DNA of 6,149 nucleotides from assembly GCA_027035825.1 (NCBI GenBank), contig JALVTX010000214.1:1-6149 (forward strand), written 5' to 3'. The notes beneath the pieces are model-generated. The model saw nothing but the letters and a program-made list of their open reading frames with translations, ran no database searches and was not told where the DNA came from. How positions within the stretch are numbered: the first letter of the stretch is position 1; each line of letters begins with the position of its first letter. Position numbers and translations under genes: made by a program. Source of the stretch: Mariprofundaceae bacterium. GTDB lineage: Bacteria; Pseudomonadota; Zetaproteobacteria; Mariprofundales; Mariprofundaceae. Positions 1 to 5,994 of the stretch are shown piece after piece.

Positions 1-88
1 CTTCTGGCCTGCATGCGCGCCCCGACCTCCCGCATCCCGCGCCAGCCATCCGCGATCACATGAACAATCCGGGCTTCCTCCCCCTAAC
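1..88. other. Left edge, no recognisable gene
   Basis: This leading stretch has no coding content I can recognise. In many proteobacteria fliN lies upstream of fliO, but none of the three forward frames here resembles a FliN C-terminus. One frame ends at TGA 61-63. Another is open to TGA 90-92, overlapping the fliO start as ATGA. The third runs in frame into fliO without a stop. A gene tail could therefore be present, but I cannot say in which frame. No promoter consensus is visible. Confidence 0.4.
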
Positions 89-427
89 ATGAGCGCCAAT
101 CTCGTGACGCTGCTGTTGCAGTCGCTGGCTGCGCTGGCCGCCGTGCTGGCCCTGTTCGCGGGGCTGGTCTGGCTCTTGCGGCGCATGCAGCAGCGCCTGC
201 CGGCGGCCGGGGGCGCCAGCCGCATCCGCGTGGCCGGCCGCTGCGCCATCGACGCCCGCCACAGCGTGGTGGAGGTGGAAGCGGGCGGGCGGCGCTGGCT
301 GGTCGGCGTCTCGCCCGAGGGCCTGACGGCGCTGGGCGATTACGACGCCCCGGCACACGCGCCAGCCCACGACCAGGCAAATACCGCCGGCGACTGCCGC
401 CCATCCGAGCCGGAGAACGCCCCATGA
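89..427 (+). CDS. fliO: Flagellar biosynthetic protein FliO
   Basis: FliO is a small inner-membrane protein that helps FliP assemble in the flagellar type III export gate. The 112-residue product has one hydrophobic segment at about residues 5-30, followed by a basic stretch (LLRRMQQR) that fits a cytoplasmic C-terminal domain. The soluble part carries the family pattern: a strand with RIRVAGRCAID, then HSVVEVEAGGRRWLVGVSPEGLTAL at about 58-82. This is the usual FliO 'VVEVGGRRLLLGV' region. The tail from about 86 is low in order and rich in Ala, Pro, Asp and His. The ATG at 89 has no clear Shine-Dalgarno site, since the bases before it are pyrimidine-rich, so translation may depend on an upstream reading frame. 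The stop overlaps the fliP start as ATGA. FliO is poorly conserved, so the call rests on this pattern together with its place directly before fliP. Confidence 0.9.
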   Translation: MSANLVTLLLQSLAALAAVLALFAGLVWLLRRMQQRLPAAGGASRIRVAGRCAIDARHSVVEVEAGGRRWLVGVSPEGLTALGDYDAPAHAPAHDQANTAGDCRPSEPENAP

Positions 428-1212
428 ACCAAGGCGTTGGAAACACATCTTCGCGCGCGCGGCGGGCGCTTGCGCTGGCGGCCATCACCATCCCGCTCCT
501 CGCAACGGGCGCGAACGCATGGGGAGCGGAGGTTCCGCGCCTGAGCATCGCGCTCGAAGGATCGGACAACCCGGAGGACTGGTTCACCGGCCTGAAGATA
601 CTGGCGCTCCTGACCGTGCTGGCGCTGGCGCCGTCCATCCTGGTGCTGATGACCTCGTTCACGCGCATCCTGGTCGTGTTCGCCTTCCTGCGGCAGGCGC
701 TGGGCACGCAGCAGACGCCGCCCAACCAGATCCTGATTGGCCTGGCCCTGTTCATGACCCTGTTCATCATGATGCCGGTGTGGCAGAAGATTGACGCCAC
801 GGCGCTCACCCCCTACCTGAACGAGGAAATCAGCCAGCAAACGGCGCTGGAACGCGCGGCGAAACCCTTGCGCGCGTTCATGGTGCGCCAGACGCGCGAG
901 GACGACCTGCTGCTCTTCCTCAAGGCGGGCCGCCTGCCCAGGCCCGACTCGCCGGAAACCACGCCGCTCACGGCGCTGATCCCGGCCTTCGTCATCAGCG
1001 AGCTGCGCACGGCCTTCGAGATCGGCTTTTTGATTTACATTCCCTTCGTGGTGCTGGACATGGTGGTGGCCAGCGTGCTGATGAGCATGGGCATGATGAT
1101 GCTGCCGCCGGTGATGATTTCGCTGCCGCTGAAGATCATTCTCTTCGTGCTGGTGGACGGATGGCACCTCGTGACGGCATCATTGCTGCAAAGTTTCGCT
1201 CCCGGAGGTTGA
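424..1212 (+). CDS. fliP: Flagellar export gate protein FliP
   Basis: FliP forms the pentameric core of the FliP-FliQ-FliR export gate in the inner membrane at the base of the flagellum. The 262-residue product begins with a basic region (SRARR) and a hydrophobic stretch ending at about residue 30. This is a cleavable signal peptide as seen in other FliP proteins, with likely cleavage after Ala32 or Ala35. Membrane segments follow at about 58-78, 82-90 with 103-119, 186-225 and 227-250. Family motifs are clear: SILVLMTSFTRILVVFAFLR (71-90), LGTQQTPPNQILIGLALF (93-110), PAFVISELRTAFEIGFLIYI (187-206), and the end motif LPLKIILFVLVDGWHLV (234-250). Length is normal. The start is fixed by the ATGA overlap with fliO and by the signal peptide. 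The end of the gene (GGAGG at 1204-1208) doubles as the ribosome binding site of the following kinase. In most flagellar operons fliQ would come next. Here it lies 2.6 kb further on. Confidence 0.97.
   Translation: MNQGVGNTSSRARRALALAAITIPLLATGANAWGAEVPRLSIALEGSDNPEDWFTGLKILALLTVLALAPSILVLMTSFTRILVVFAFLRQALGTQQTPPNQILIGLALFMTLFIMMPVWQKIDATALTPYLNEEISQQTALERAAKPLRAFMVRQTREDDLLLFLKAGRLPRPDSPETTPLTALIPAFVISELRTAFEIGFLIYIPFVVLDMVVASVLMSMGMMMLPPVMISLPLKIILFVLVDGWHLVTASLLQSFAPGG
1204..1208 (+). promoter_or_regulatory. Ribosome binding site of the hybrid kinase gene
   Basis: GGAGG sits six bases before the ATG at 1215 and lies inside the last codons of fliP, whose TGA is at 1210-1212. This fixes the kinase start at 1215 rather than at the in-frame ATG at 1161, which lies deep inside fliP and has no such site. 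The two-base gap between genes makes translational coupling with fliP likely. Confidence 0.85.
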
Positions 1213-1214
1213 CG

Positions 1215-3614
1215 ATGGAGGAAAGCCGCCCGCCCGACGGAACCGGACTCTCGGCCCCGCTCGTGGGCCTGCGCGCCCGCGTGCTGGAGGGCATCCTCCG
1301 CGCCGGCCGCGATCTCCCGGGGGCGCTGGAAGCCCTGGTGCGCGAGGTGGAAGGGCTGCATCCGGGCCTGCGCTGTTCGGTGCTGCTGGTGGGGCCGGAC
1401 GGCAAGCACCTGGTAAGCGGCGCCGCGCCCAGCCTGCCGGAGGAATACAACGCCGCCGTCAACGGCCTGGAGATCGGCCCCGAGGTCGGCTGCTGCGGCG
1501 CGGCCGCGCATCGCAAGCAGCGCATCATTGCGGAGGATATCGGCCAGAGCCCGCTGTGGGCGGCATTCCGCGATTTCACGCTGTCGCACGGCCTGCGCGC
1601 CTGCTGGTCGCAGCCCATCCTCAACGAGCACGACGAGGTGCTGGGCACGTTCGCCATGTATTACGGCGAACCGCGCCAGCCCTCCGAAACCGAGATCGAG
1701 ACCATCGAAACCGCCGCCCGGCTCGCCGCCATCGCCATCGAACACGCGCAGACCAAGGGCGCGCTCCGTCAACTCATTGACGCCGTGCCGGACGCGCTGG
1801 TGGCCCACTGCGAGGGCGTGATCGTGTTCTGCAACCCGGCGGCCGAGCGCCTGTTCGGCGCGGAAGGCGGCGAGGGGCTGGTGGGCCGCCCCGCGATGGA
1901 TTTCGTCGCGCCCGAATCGCGCGAGATGGTGAAGGCGCGCCTGCGTCGCTCGCCATGCGAACCGCTGCCCCCGGCCGAGGAGTGGCTGCTGCGCGTGGAT
2001 GGCGGCCGCTTCCCGGCGCGGGTGCACACCATTCCCATCACCTGGCGCGGCAAGCCGGCCGCCGAGGTCATCGTGCACGATCTGAGCGCCGAGCGCGAAT
2101 CGGAAATCCGGATGCGCCGGCTGCGCGCCGCCGTGGAGCAGGCCTCCGAGGGCATCTTCATCGCCGATGACGCGGGGCGTCTCGTCTGGGCCAACGCCGC
2201 CTTCCTGCGCCCGCTCGGCCTGGACGCCTCGGCGCTCGGCCATGTCAACCTGGCCGAACTGATGGAGCGGCACATGGGCGAGACCTCCCGGCGGGCGATG
2301 ATGGAAGCCTTTCGCGCCGGCCGCGGCTGGGAAGGCGAGTGCGAGCTGGAGGTGGGCGGCCAGCGTCGCCACTACCTGCGCCGCATCACCCCGCTGATGG
2401 AGGATGGCGGCCGCTACTGGGTGGGCGTCAGCTTCGACATCACCGCGCGCCGGGAGCAACAGGCCCGGCTGCAACACGCGCAGCGGCTGGAGAGCCTGGG
2501 CGTGCTGGCCGGCGGCATCGCGCATGACTTCAACAACATTCTCGCCGCCATCATGGGCAACGCGACGCTGGCCCGGATGAAGGCCCCGCCCGATGCGGCG
2601 ATGCGCGAGCACCTGAAGAAAATCGAGGCCAGTTGCCGCCGCGCCGGCGCGCTCTGCGGCCAGATGCTGGCCTACGCCGGCAAGTCCACCCGCGCGCCGA
2701 AGCAAATGAACGTGAACGCGGCCGTGCGCGAAATCTCCGGCATCATCGAGGTCTCGCTCGGCAAGCAGGTGGAGCTGGAAACCCGGCTCGGCGACGGTCT
2801 GCCGGCCATCGAGGCCGACGAGGCGCAACTGGAGCAGGTGGTGCTGAACCTCATCACCAACGCCAACGAGGCCATCGGCGAGCGGCCGGGCCGCATCACC
2901 GTCGCCACCGGCCTGATGCGCGCGGAAGCGGCCTATCTCGCCGAATGCCTGACCGGCGCGGGACGTCCGCCGGGCGACTACGTGTTCATCGAGGTGCGCG
3001 ACGACGGCTGCGGCATGGACGAGGAAACCCGGAGCCGCATCTTCGATCCCTTCTTCACCACCAAGCGCACGGGCCGGGGCCTGGGCATGAGCGCGCTGCT
3101 CGGCATCGTGGATCAGCATCATGGCGCCATTCACCTGCAAACCGCGCCCGGCGAGGGCTCGACCTTTCGCATCCTGTTCCCGGCCGCGGGCCCGGCGGCG
3201 CGCGAGGACGCTCCGCCCGCGTGCGAGACGGCCTCGCGCTTTGCCGGCAAGGCGCTGGTGGCAGACGACGAGGATTTGCTCCGGGAAACGCTTGTGGAAA
3301 TGCTGCGCCAGGAAGGCTTCGACGTGGTGGACGCCGCCGATGGCGAGGAAGCCGTGCGCCGCTTCCATGAATCCGATGACCTGTCGCTGGTCATCATGGA
3401 TGTCAGCATGCCGCGCATGAACGGGCGCGAGGCCTGCCGGGAAATCCGCGCCTCGCGGCCGGACGTGCCCGTGATTCTCGCCTCCGGCCACGATGAAACC
3501 GATGTGTGCGACGGCTGCGACGATGACTGCCGGCCGGCGGCCTTCCTGCACAAGCCGTTCTCCATCGAGCATCTGCGCGAGGCCCTGCGACGGGCGCTGG
3601 AGCAGCGCTCCTGA
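1215..3614 (+). CDS. Soluble hybrid sensor histidine kinase (GAF-PAS-PAS-HisKA-HATPase-REC)
   Basis: This is a 799-residue cytoplasmic hybrid kinase with no signal peptide or membrane segment. Domains in order: GAF at about 18-178 (VGCCGAAAHRKQRIIAEDI, then LRACWSQPILNEHDEVLGTF), PAS at about 183-290, a second PAS at about 302-412 ending in VGVSFDITARREQQ, a HisKA domain at about 421-490, HATPase at about 530-657 and a receiver at about 678-796. The phosphate-accepting His is H437 in GGIAHDFNN, the AHDFNN class often found in hybrids. The ATP site has the N box (LNLITNANEA, N545/N549), the G1 box DDGCGM (D596-M601), the F box FDPFFTTK and the G2 box GRGLGMS. The receiver keeps D684/D685, phospho-Asp D729 (VIMDVSMPRMNG), S757 and K780-P781, so both halves look active. 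There is no HPt or output domain, so a separate partner is expected. It starts two bases after fliP and is probably co-transcribed with it. The signal and partner are not known from sequence. The receiver carries an odd CX2CX3C insert (C765, C768, C772). Confidence 0.95.
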   Translation: MEESRPPDGTGLSAPLVGLRARVLEGILRAGRDLPGALEALVREVEGLHPGLRCSVLLVGPDGKHLVSGAAPSLPEEYNAAVNGLEIGPEVGCCGAAAHRKQRIIAEDIGQSPLWAAFRDFTLSHGLRACWSQPILNEHDEVLGTFAMYYGEPRQPSETEIETIETAARLAAIAIEHAQTKGALRQLIDAVPDALVAHCEGVIVFCNPAAERLFGAEGGEGLVGRPAMDFVAPESREMVKARLRRSPCEPLPPAEEWLLRVDGGRFPARVHTIPITWRGKPAAEVIVHDLSAERESEIRMRRLRAAVEQASEGIFIADDAGRLVWANAAFLRPLGLDASALGHVNLAELMERHMGETSRRAMMEAFRAGRGWEGECELEVGGQRRHYLRRITPLMEDGGRYWVGVSFDITARREQQARLQHAQRLESLGVLAGGIAHDFNNILAAIMGNATLARMKAPPDAAMREHLKKIEASCRRAGALCGQMLAYAGKSTRAPKQMNVNAAVREISGIIEVSLGKQVELETRLGDGLPAIEADEAQLEQVVLNLITNANEAIGERPGRITVATGLMRAEAAYLAECLTGAGRPPGDYVFIEVRDDGCGMDEETRSRIFDPFFTTKRTGRGLGMSALLGIVDQHHGAIHLQTAPGEGSTFRILFPAAGPAAREDAPPACETASRFAGKALVADDEDLLRETLVEMLRQEGFDVVDAADGEEAVRRFHESDDLSLVIMDVSMPRMNGREACREIRASRPDVPVILASGHDETDVCDGCDDDCRPAAFLHKPFSIEHLREALRRALEQRS

Positions 3615-3626
3615 CCCGCGCGCCCG

Positions 3627-3644
3627 GCCGGGCTCCGGCCCGGC
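3627..3644 (+). terminator. GC-rich hairpin after the kinase stop, possible terminator
   Basis: A perfect seven-base stem (GCCGGGC with GCCCGGC) encloses the loop TCCG, starting 13 bases after the kinase stop codon. There is no run of T after it, so it is not a classical intrinsic terminator. It could slow or stop transcription, protect the 3' end, or be chance in this GC-rich DNA. Confidence 0.3.
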
Positions 3645-3655
3645 GGATGAGGAAA

Positions 3656-3720
3656 CCACCAAGGCACCAAGACACGAAGATCAAGGCATGAATTCCCTTT
3701 GTGCCTTCGTGCCTTGGTGG
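3656..3720. repeat. Imperfect inverted repeat of CACNAAG-type units
   Basis: Two 25-base arms (3656-3680 and 3696-3720) match in reverse complement at 21 of 25 positions. The outer 12 bases, CCACCAAGGCAC, match exactly. A loop of about 15 bases separates them. Each arm is itself a degenerate tandem array with an eight-base period (CACCAAGG, CACCAAGA, CACGAAGA). From general knowledge, intergenic palindromes of this CACGAAG/CTTCGTG style occur in many copies in a range of environmental bacteria. With only one copy in view, dispersal in this genome is inferred. Its AT content is higher than that of the genes around it. Confidence 0.75.
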
Positions 3721-3786
3721 CGAATGCCCCGCGCCGCTCTCCGTCGCGCCCAGGCGCGACCCACATGGAGTGATTCCCGCATTCGC
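3720..3786. repeat. Nested palindrome with inner perfect hairpin
   Basis: Outer arms GCGAATGC (3720-3727) and GCATTCGC (3779-3786) are exact reverse complements. Between them and nearly concentric is a perfect eight-base inverted repeat, GTCGCGCC (3743-3750) with GGCGCGAC (3753-3760), separated by two bases. A short CTCC/GGAG pairing (3739-3742 with 3767-3770) adds to the fold. The element abuts the preceding palindrome. It may be a second dispersed repeat, a structured RNA leader, or a binding site upstream of the fliQ promoter. Confidence 0.55.
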
Positions 3787-3801
3787 GTAAGGCCCCATCC
3801 T

Positions 3802-3817
3802 TGGCCCGCGGCTTGCT
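3802..3817 (+). promoter_or_regulatory. Sigma-54-type (-24/-12) promoter before fliQ
   Basis: TGGCCCGCGGCTTGCT matches the sigma-54 consensus TGGCACG-N4-TTGCW at every fixed position except one (C for A). GG at 3803-3804 and GC at 3815-3816 have the required spacing. Sigma-54 drives flagellar operons in many bacteria, which supports the call. The expected start of transcription is near 3828, one base before the fliQ ATG, so the mRNA would be nearly leaderless. That awkward position lowers confidence. Confidence 0.55.
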
Positions 3818-3828
3818 TTTCCCGGGGC

Positions 3829-4098
3829 ATGAGTCCCGACGCCGTCGTTCACCTCGGCACGCAGGCGCTGCACATGGTGCTGTGGCTGTCGTTGCCCATG
3901 CTGGCCGTGGCTCTCATCGTGGGCGTGGCCATCTCGCTCTTCCAGGCCGTCACGCAAATCCAGGAAATGACGCTGACCTTCGTGCCCAAGATCGTTGCCG
4001 TATTCGCCTGCATGGTCATCGCCGCGCCCTGGCTCACGCGCACGATGGTGACCTTCACGCGCCGCCTGTTCGAGTCCATTCCGGGCCTCTTGCGCTAA
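3829..4098 (+). CDS. fliQ: Flagellar export gate protein FliQ
   Basis: FliQ joins FliP and FliR in the export gate, where several copies wrap the FliP-FliR core in the inner membrane. The 89-residue product has the same length as E. coli FliQ and follows its pattern from the first residues: MSPDAVVHLGTQAL, then the segment LPMLAVALIVGVAISLFQA (22-40), the conserved loop TQIQEMTLTFVPKI (42-55) and the second membrane segment AVFACMVIAAPWL (57-69). This agreement at the N-terminus sets the start at 3829, although the frame stays open further upstream. The start has only GGGG one base before it and no properly spaced Shine-Dalgarno site. Unusually, it is separated from fliP by the kinase gene and a 214-base gap, and a sigma-54-like promoter lies directly before it. 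It heads the fliQ-fliR-flhB-flhA run. Confidence 0.96.
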   Translation: MSPDAVVHLGTQALHMVLWLSLPMLAVALIVGVAISLFQAVTQIQEMTLTFVPKIVAVFACMVIAAPWLTRTMVTFTRRLFESIPGLLR

Positions 4099-4113
4099 CC
4101 CTCGACCATCGTC

Positions 4114-4902
4114 ATGCCGCCGCTGCCGCCCGCGCCCGATCTCGCCGACGTCGTCGCGGCCGGGCTGGTGCTGCTGCGCGTCTCGGCCATGACCATGTTC
4201 CTGCCGGTGCTGGGCCACCAGCTCGTGCCGCCGCGGGTGAAGATTGGCCTGATGGCGCTCATCGCCATCGTCGTCTGGCCCGTGGCGCGACCGCTGGTGC
4301 CAGCCATTCCGCCCTCGCCGGCGGCGCTGGCGCTGATGGCCGGGCAGGAAATCATCATCGGCGCCATGCTGGCGATGCTGGCGCAACTGGTGTTCGCCGC
4401 CGTGCAACTGGCCGGGCAGATCATGAGCTACCAGATGGGCATCAGCATCGCCAACATCATGGACCCGGTCAGCCAGACGCAGATTCCGGTGGTGGGCCAG
4501 CTCGCGGTGATCCTGGCCATGCTTGTCTGGATGACGGCCGGCGGCCATCACGCCTTCCTCGCCGCCATCGCCGATTCCTTTTCGCTGCTCCCGGTCGGGC
4601 ATCCGTGGTCGAGCGCGGGCTGGCAGGCGCTGAACGATGCCGCGGCGCACATGTTCGCGCTGGGGCTGAGGCTGGCGGCGCCGGTGCTGTTGCTGCTGCT
4701 GTTCACCTACGTGGCGCTGGGGCTGCTCTCCCGCGCGGTGCCGCAGATTCAAATCTTCTTCGTCAGCTTCCCGCTGACCATCGGCCTGGGCCTGCTGGCG
4801 TTCGCGCTGGCGCTGCCGGCGTTCCTCTCGCTGGCGCACGAGGGCTTTCGCGGCGCGGGCCGGTTCGTGCCGGAGTTCCTGCGCCTTCTGAATGGGGCCT
4901 AG
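4114..4902 (+). CDS. fliR: Flagellar export gate protein FliR
   Basis: FliR is the single-copy member of the FliP5-FliQ4-FliR1 gate and packs against FlhB in the inner membrane. The 262-residue product is of normal length and strongly hydrophobic. Membrane segments lie at about 12-31, 42-60, 71-98, 127-142, 179-204 and 212-240. Conserved regions are visible: SAMTMFLPVLGHQLVPPRVKIGL (24-46), AGQIMSYQMGISIANIMDPVSQTQIPVVGQL (100-130) and SRAVPQIQIFFVSFPLTIGLGL (206-227). It starts 15 bases after fliQ with no evident Shine-Dalgarno site, so reinitiation from fliQ is plausible. It stops three bases before flhB. Separate fliR and flhB genes are the usual state; the FliR-FlhB fusion known in some clostridia is not seen here. 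Confidence 0.97.
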   Translation: MPPLPPAPDLADVVAAGLVLLRVSAMTMFLPVLGHQLVPPRVKIGLMALIAIVVWPVARPLVPAIPPSPAALALMAGQEIIIGAMLAMLAQLVFAAVQLAGQIMSYQMGISIANIMDPVSQTQIPVVGQLAVILAMLVWMTAGGHHAFLAAIADSFSLLPVGHPWSSAGWQALNDAAAHMFALGLRLAAPVLLLLLFTYVALGLLSRAVPQIQIFFVSFPLTIGLGLLAFALALPAFLSLAHEGFRGAGRFVPEFLRLLNGA

Positions 4903-4905
4903 ACG

Positions 4906-5988
4906 ATGCCGGACGAGCAGGACAAATCCCAGCAGACCGAAGAGGCAACCCCGAAAAAGCTCGAGGACGCGCGCAAGAAGGGCCAGGTTCCCACCAGCAA
5001 GGAGCCCTCGACGGCCATCGCCTTCCTGGTGCTGGCGGGGCTGGGCGTGACCGGCATCGGCGCCTGGTGCGCCGGGCGCATGATGCAACTGATGCGTCAT
5101 TATCTTGGCGCTTCGCCGGCCGAGTTGCGCGCGGACGCCCCCGGCATGCAGACGCTGGCCGCAAGCCTCGGCCTGGACATGGCCGGCATCATGCTGCCCC
5201 TGGTGCTGCCGATGCTGGTGTTCGGCGTGCTGGCCACGTTCATCATCTCCGGGCCGGTATTCTCGTTCGAGCCGCTCAAGCCCAAGCTGGAGAAAATCAA
5301 CCCGCTGGCCGGCATCAAGCGGCTATTCTCCACCAAGGGACTGGCGGAGTTCGTCAAGTCGCTGCTGAAACTGGTGCTGGTTTCCATCGCCTGCGGCGCG
5401 GTGCTGCGCGACCTGCTGCCCGCGGTCATCGCCTCCGGGCATGTGGGCGTGCGCGAAATCGCGGCGCTGGCCGCCGGCGGCTCCATGCGCGTGGCCGCGC
5501 TCTGCGCCCTCGTCTTCTTCTTTCTCGCCATCGGCGACGTGCTTTACCAGCGCTGGGAGCATGCCAAGGGCCTGCGGATGTCCAAGAAGGAAGTGAAGGA
5601 CGAATACAAGGAAACCGAGGGCGACCCGCAACTGAAATCGAAGATTCGTCAGATCCAGCAGGAGCAGGCCCGGAGCCGGATGATGGCTGACGTGCCCAAG
5701 GCCGACGTCATCGTCACCAACCCGACGCACATCGCCGTGGCGCTGGCCTACCGTCCCGAGGAAGGCGGCGCGCCGCGCGTGCTGGCCAAGGGGCGCGGCA
5801 AGGTGGCCGGGAAGATTCGCGAAATCGCCCGCGAACACCGCGTGCCCATCCGCGAGAACAAGCCTTTGGCAAGATCCTTGTATAAGAGCGTGAAGGTGGG
5901 CGACGAGATCCCCGCCGAACTCTACGAGGCCGTGGCGGTCATTCTGGCGGAAATCTTCCGCCTGCGCGGCGCAAGACAAGGAGGCTGA
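4906..5988 (+). CDS. flhB: Flagellar export switch protein FlhB
   Basis: FlhB is the inner-membrane export component whose cytoplasmic domain switches export from rod-hook to filament proteins. The 360-residue product starts with the typical charged head (DKSQQTEEATPKKLEDARKKGQVPTSKE, 6-33), then membrane segments at about 36-57, 92-116, 150-172 and 186-214. The conserved amphipathic loop KPKLEKINPLAGIKRLFSTKGLAEFVKSLLK is at 125-155. The cytoplasmic linker has RMSKKEVKDEYKETEGDPQLKSKIR (224-248). The self-cleavage motif NPTH is at 272-275, so cleavage between N272 and P273 is expected, close to N269-P270 of Salmonella FlhB. The C-terminal subdomain is complete (RENKPLARSLYKSVKVGDEIP, 316-336) and there is no long tail. 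A weak GGGG site at 4894-4897 precedes the ATG. The last codons hold the flhA ribosome binding site. Confidence 0.98.
   Translation: MPDEQDKSQQTEEATPKKLEDARKKGQVPTSKEPSTAIAFLVLAGLGVTGIGAWCAGRMMQLMRHYLGASPAELRADAPGMQTLAASLGLDMAGIMLPLVLPMLVFGVLATFIISGPVFSFEPLKPKLEKINPLAGIKRLFSTKGLAEFVKSLLKLVLVSIACGAVLRDLLPAVIASGHVGVREIAALAAGGSMRVAALCALVFFFLAIGDVLYQRWEHAKGLRMSKKEVKDEYKETEGDPQLKSKIRQIQQEQARSRMMADVPKADVIVTNPTHIAVALAYRPEEGGAPRVLAKGRGKVAGKIREIAREHRVPIRENKPLARSLYKSVKVGDEIPAELYEAVAVILAEIFRLRGARQGG
5978..5984 (+). promoter_or_regulatory. Ribosome binding site of flhA
   Basis: AAGGAGG lies inside the last codons of flhB, ten bases before the flhA ATG at 5995. It is the strongest Shine-Dalgarno match in the window and supports translation of flhA from the same mRNA as flhB. 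The spacing is slightly long. Confidence 0.8.
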
Positions 5989-5994
5989 CGGCCC

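Larger units (their letters stand above)
3615..3828. other. Gap between the kinase gene and fliQ (214 bases)
   Basis: No gene is supported here. The stretch contains, in order, a GC-rich hairpin (3627-3644), an inverted repeat built of degenerate 8-base units (3656-3720), a second nested palindrome (3720-3786) and a sigma-54-like promoter (3802-3817). The fliQ frame happens to stay open back through this gap, with an ATG at 3688 inside the first palindrome. The peptide it would add shows no FliQ-like residues. Confidence 0.8.

Noticed and set aside
1161..1214. An earlier kinase start at ATG 1161
   Set aside because: It would overlap fliP by 52 bases and has no Shine-Dalgarno site, while ATG 1215 has GGAGG six bases before it and directly follows the fliP stop.
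1035..3662. An 875-codon open frame on the minus strand opposite the kinase gene
   Set aside because: Long antisense frames are common opposite GC-rich genes. The translation is rich in Ala, Gly, Arg and His with no recognisable domain, while the + strand frame carries every motif of a hybrid kinase.
3656..3720. A CRISPR-like or tandem repeat array
   Set aside because: The octamer units are short, degenerate and without spacers, and the two blocks are in inverted orientation. This fits a palindrome, not a CRISPR array.
3688..3828. An N-terminal extension of FliQ starting at ATG 3688 or further upstream
   Set aside because: The frame is open, but the added 47 residues come from the palindromes and the promoter region and have no FliQ character. 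The protein from 3829 already matches E. coli FliQ in length and at its N-terminus.
1204..3828. The kinase segment as an insertion sequence or transposon cargo
   Set aside because: No transposase, no terminal inverted repeats that pair the two borders and no target-site duplication were seen. Base composition and codon use look like those of the neighbours.
3403..5100. A 565-codon minus-strand open frame across fliQ, fliR and the start of flhB
   Set aside because: It is low-complexity (His, Arg, Gln, Gly) and lies opposite three well-conserved flagellar genes, so it is a composition shadow.
3801..5690. A 629-codon + strand frame overlapping fliQ, fliR and flhB
   Set aside because: It is an alternative-frame shadow with Ala/Gly/Arg-rich low-complexity translation and no motifs. 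The three flagellar genes explain the same DNA.
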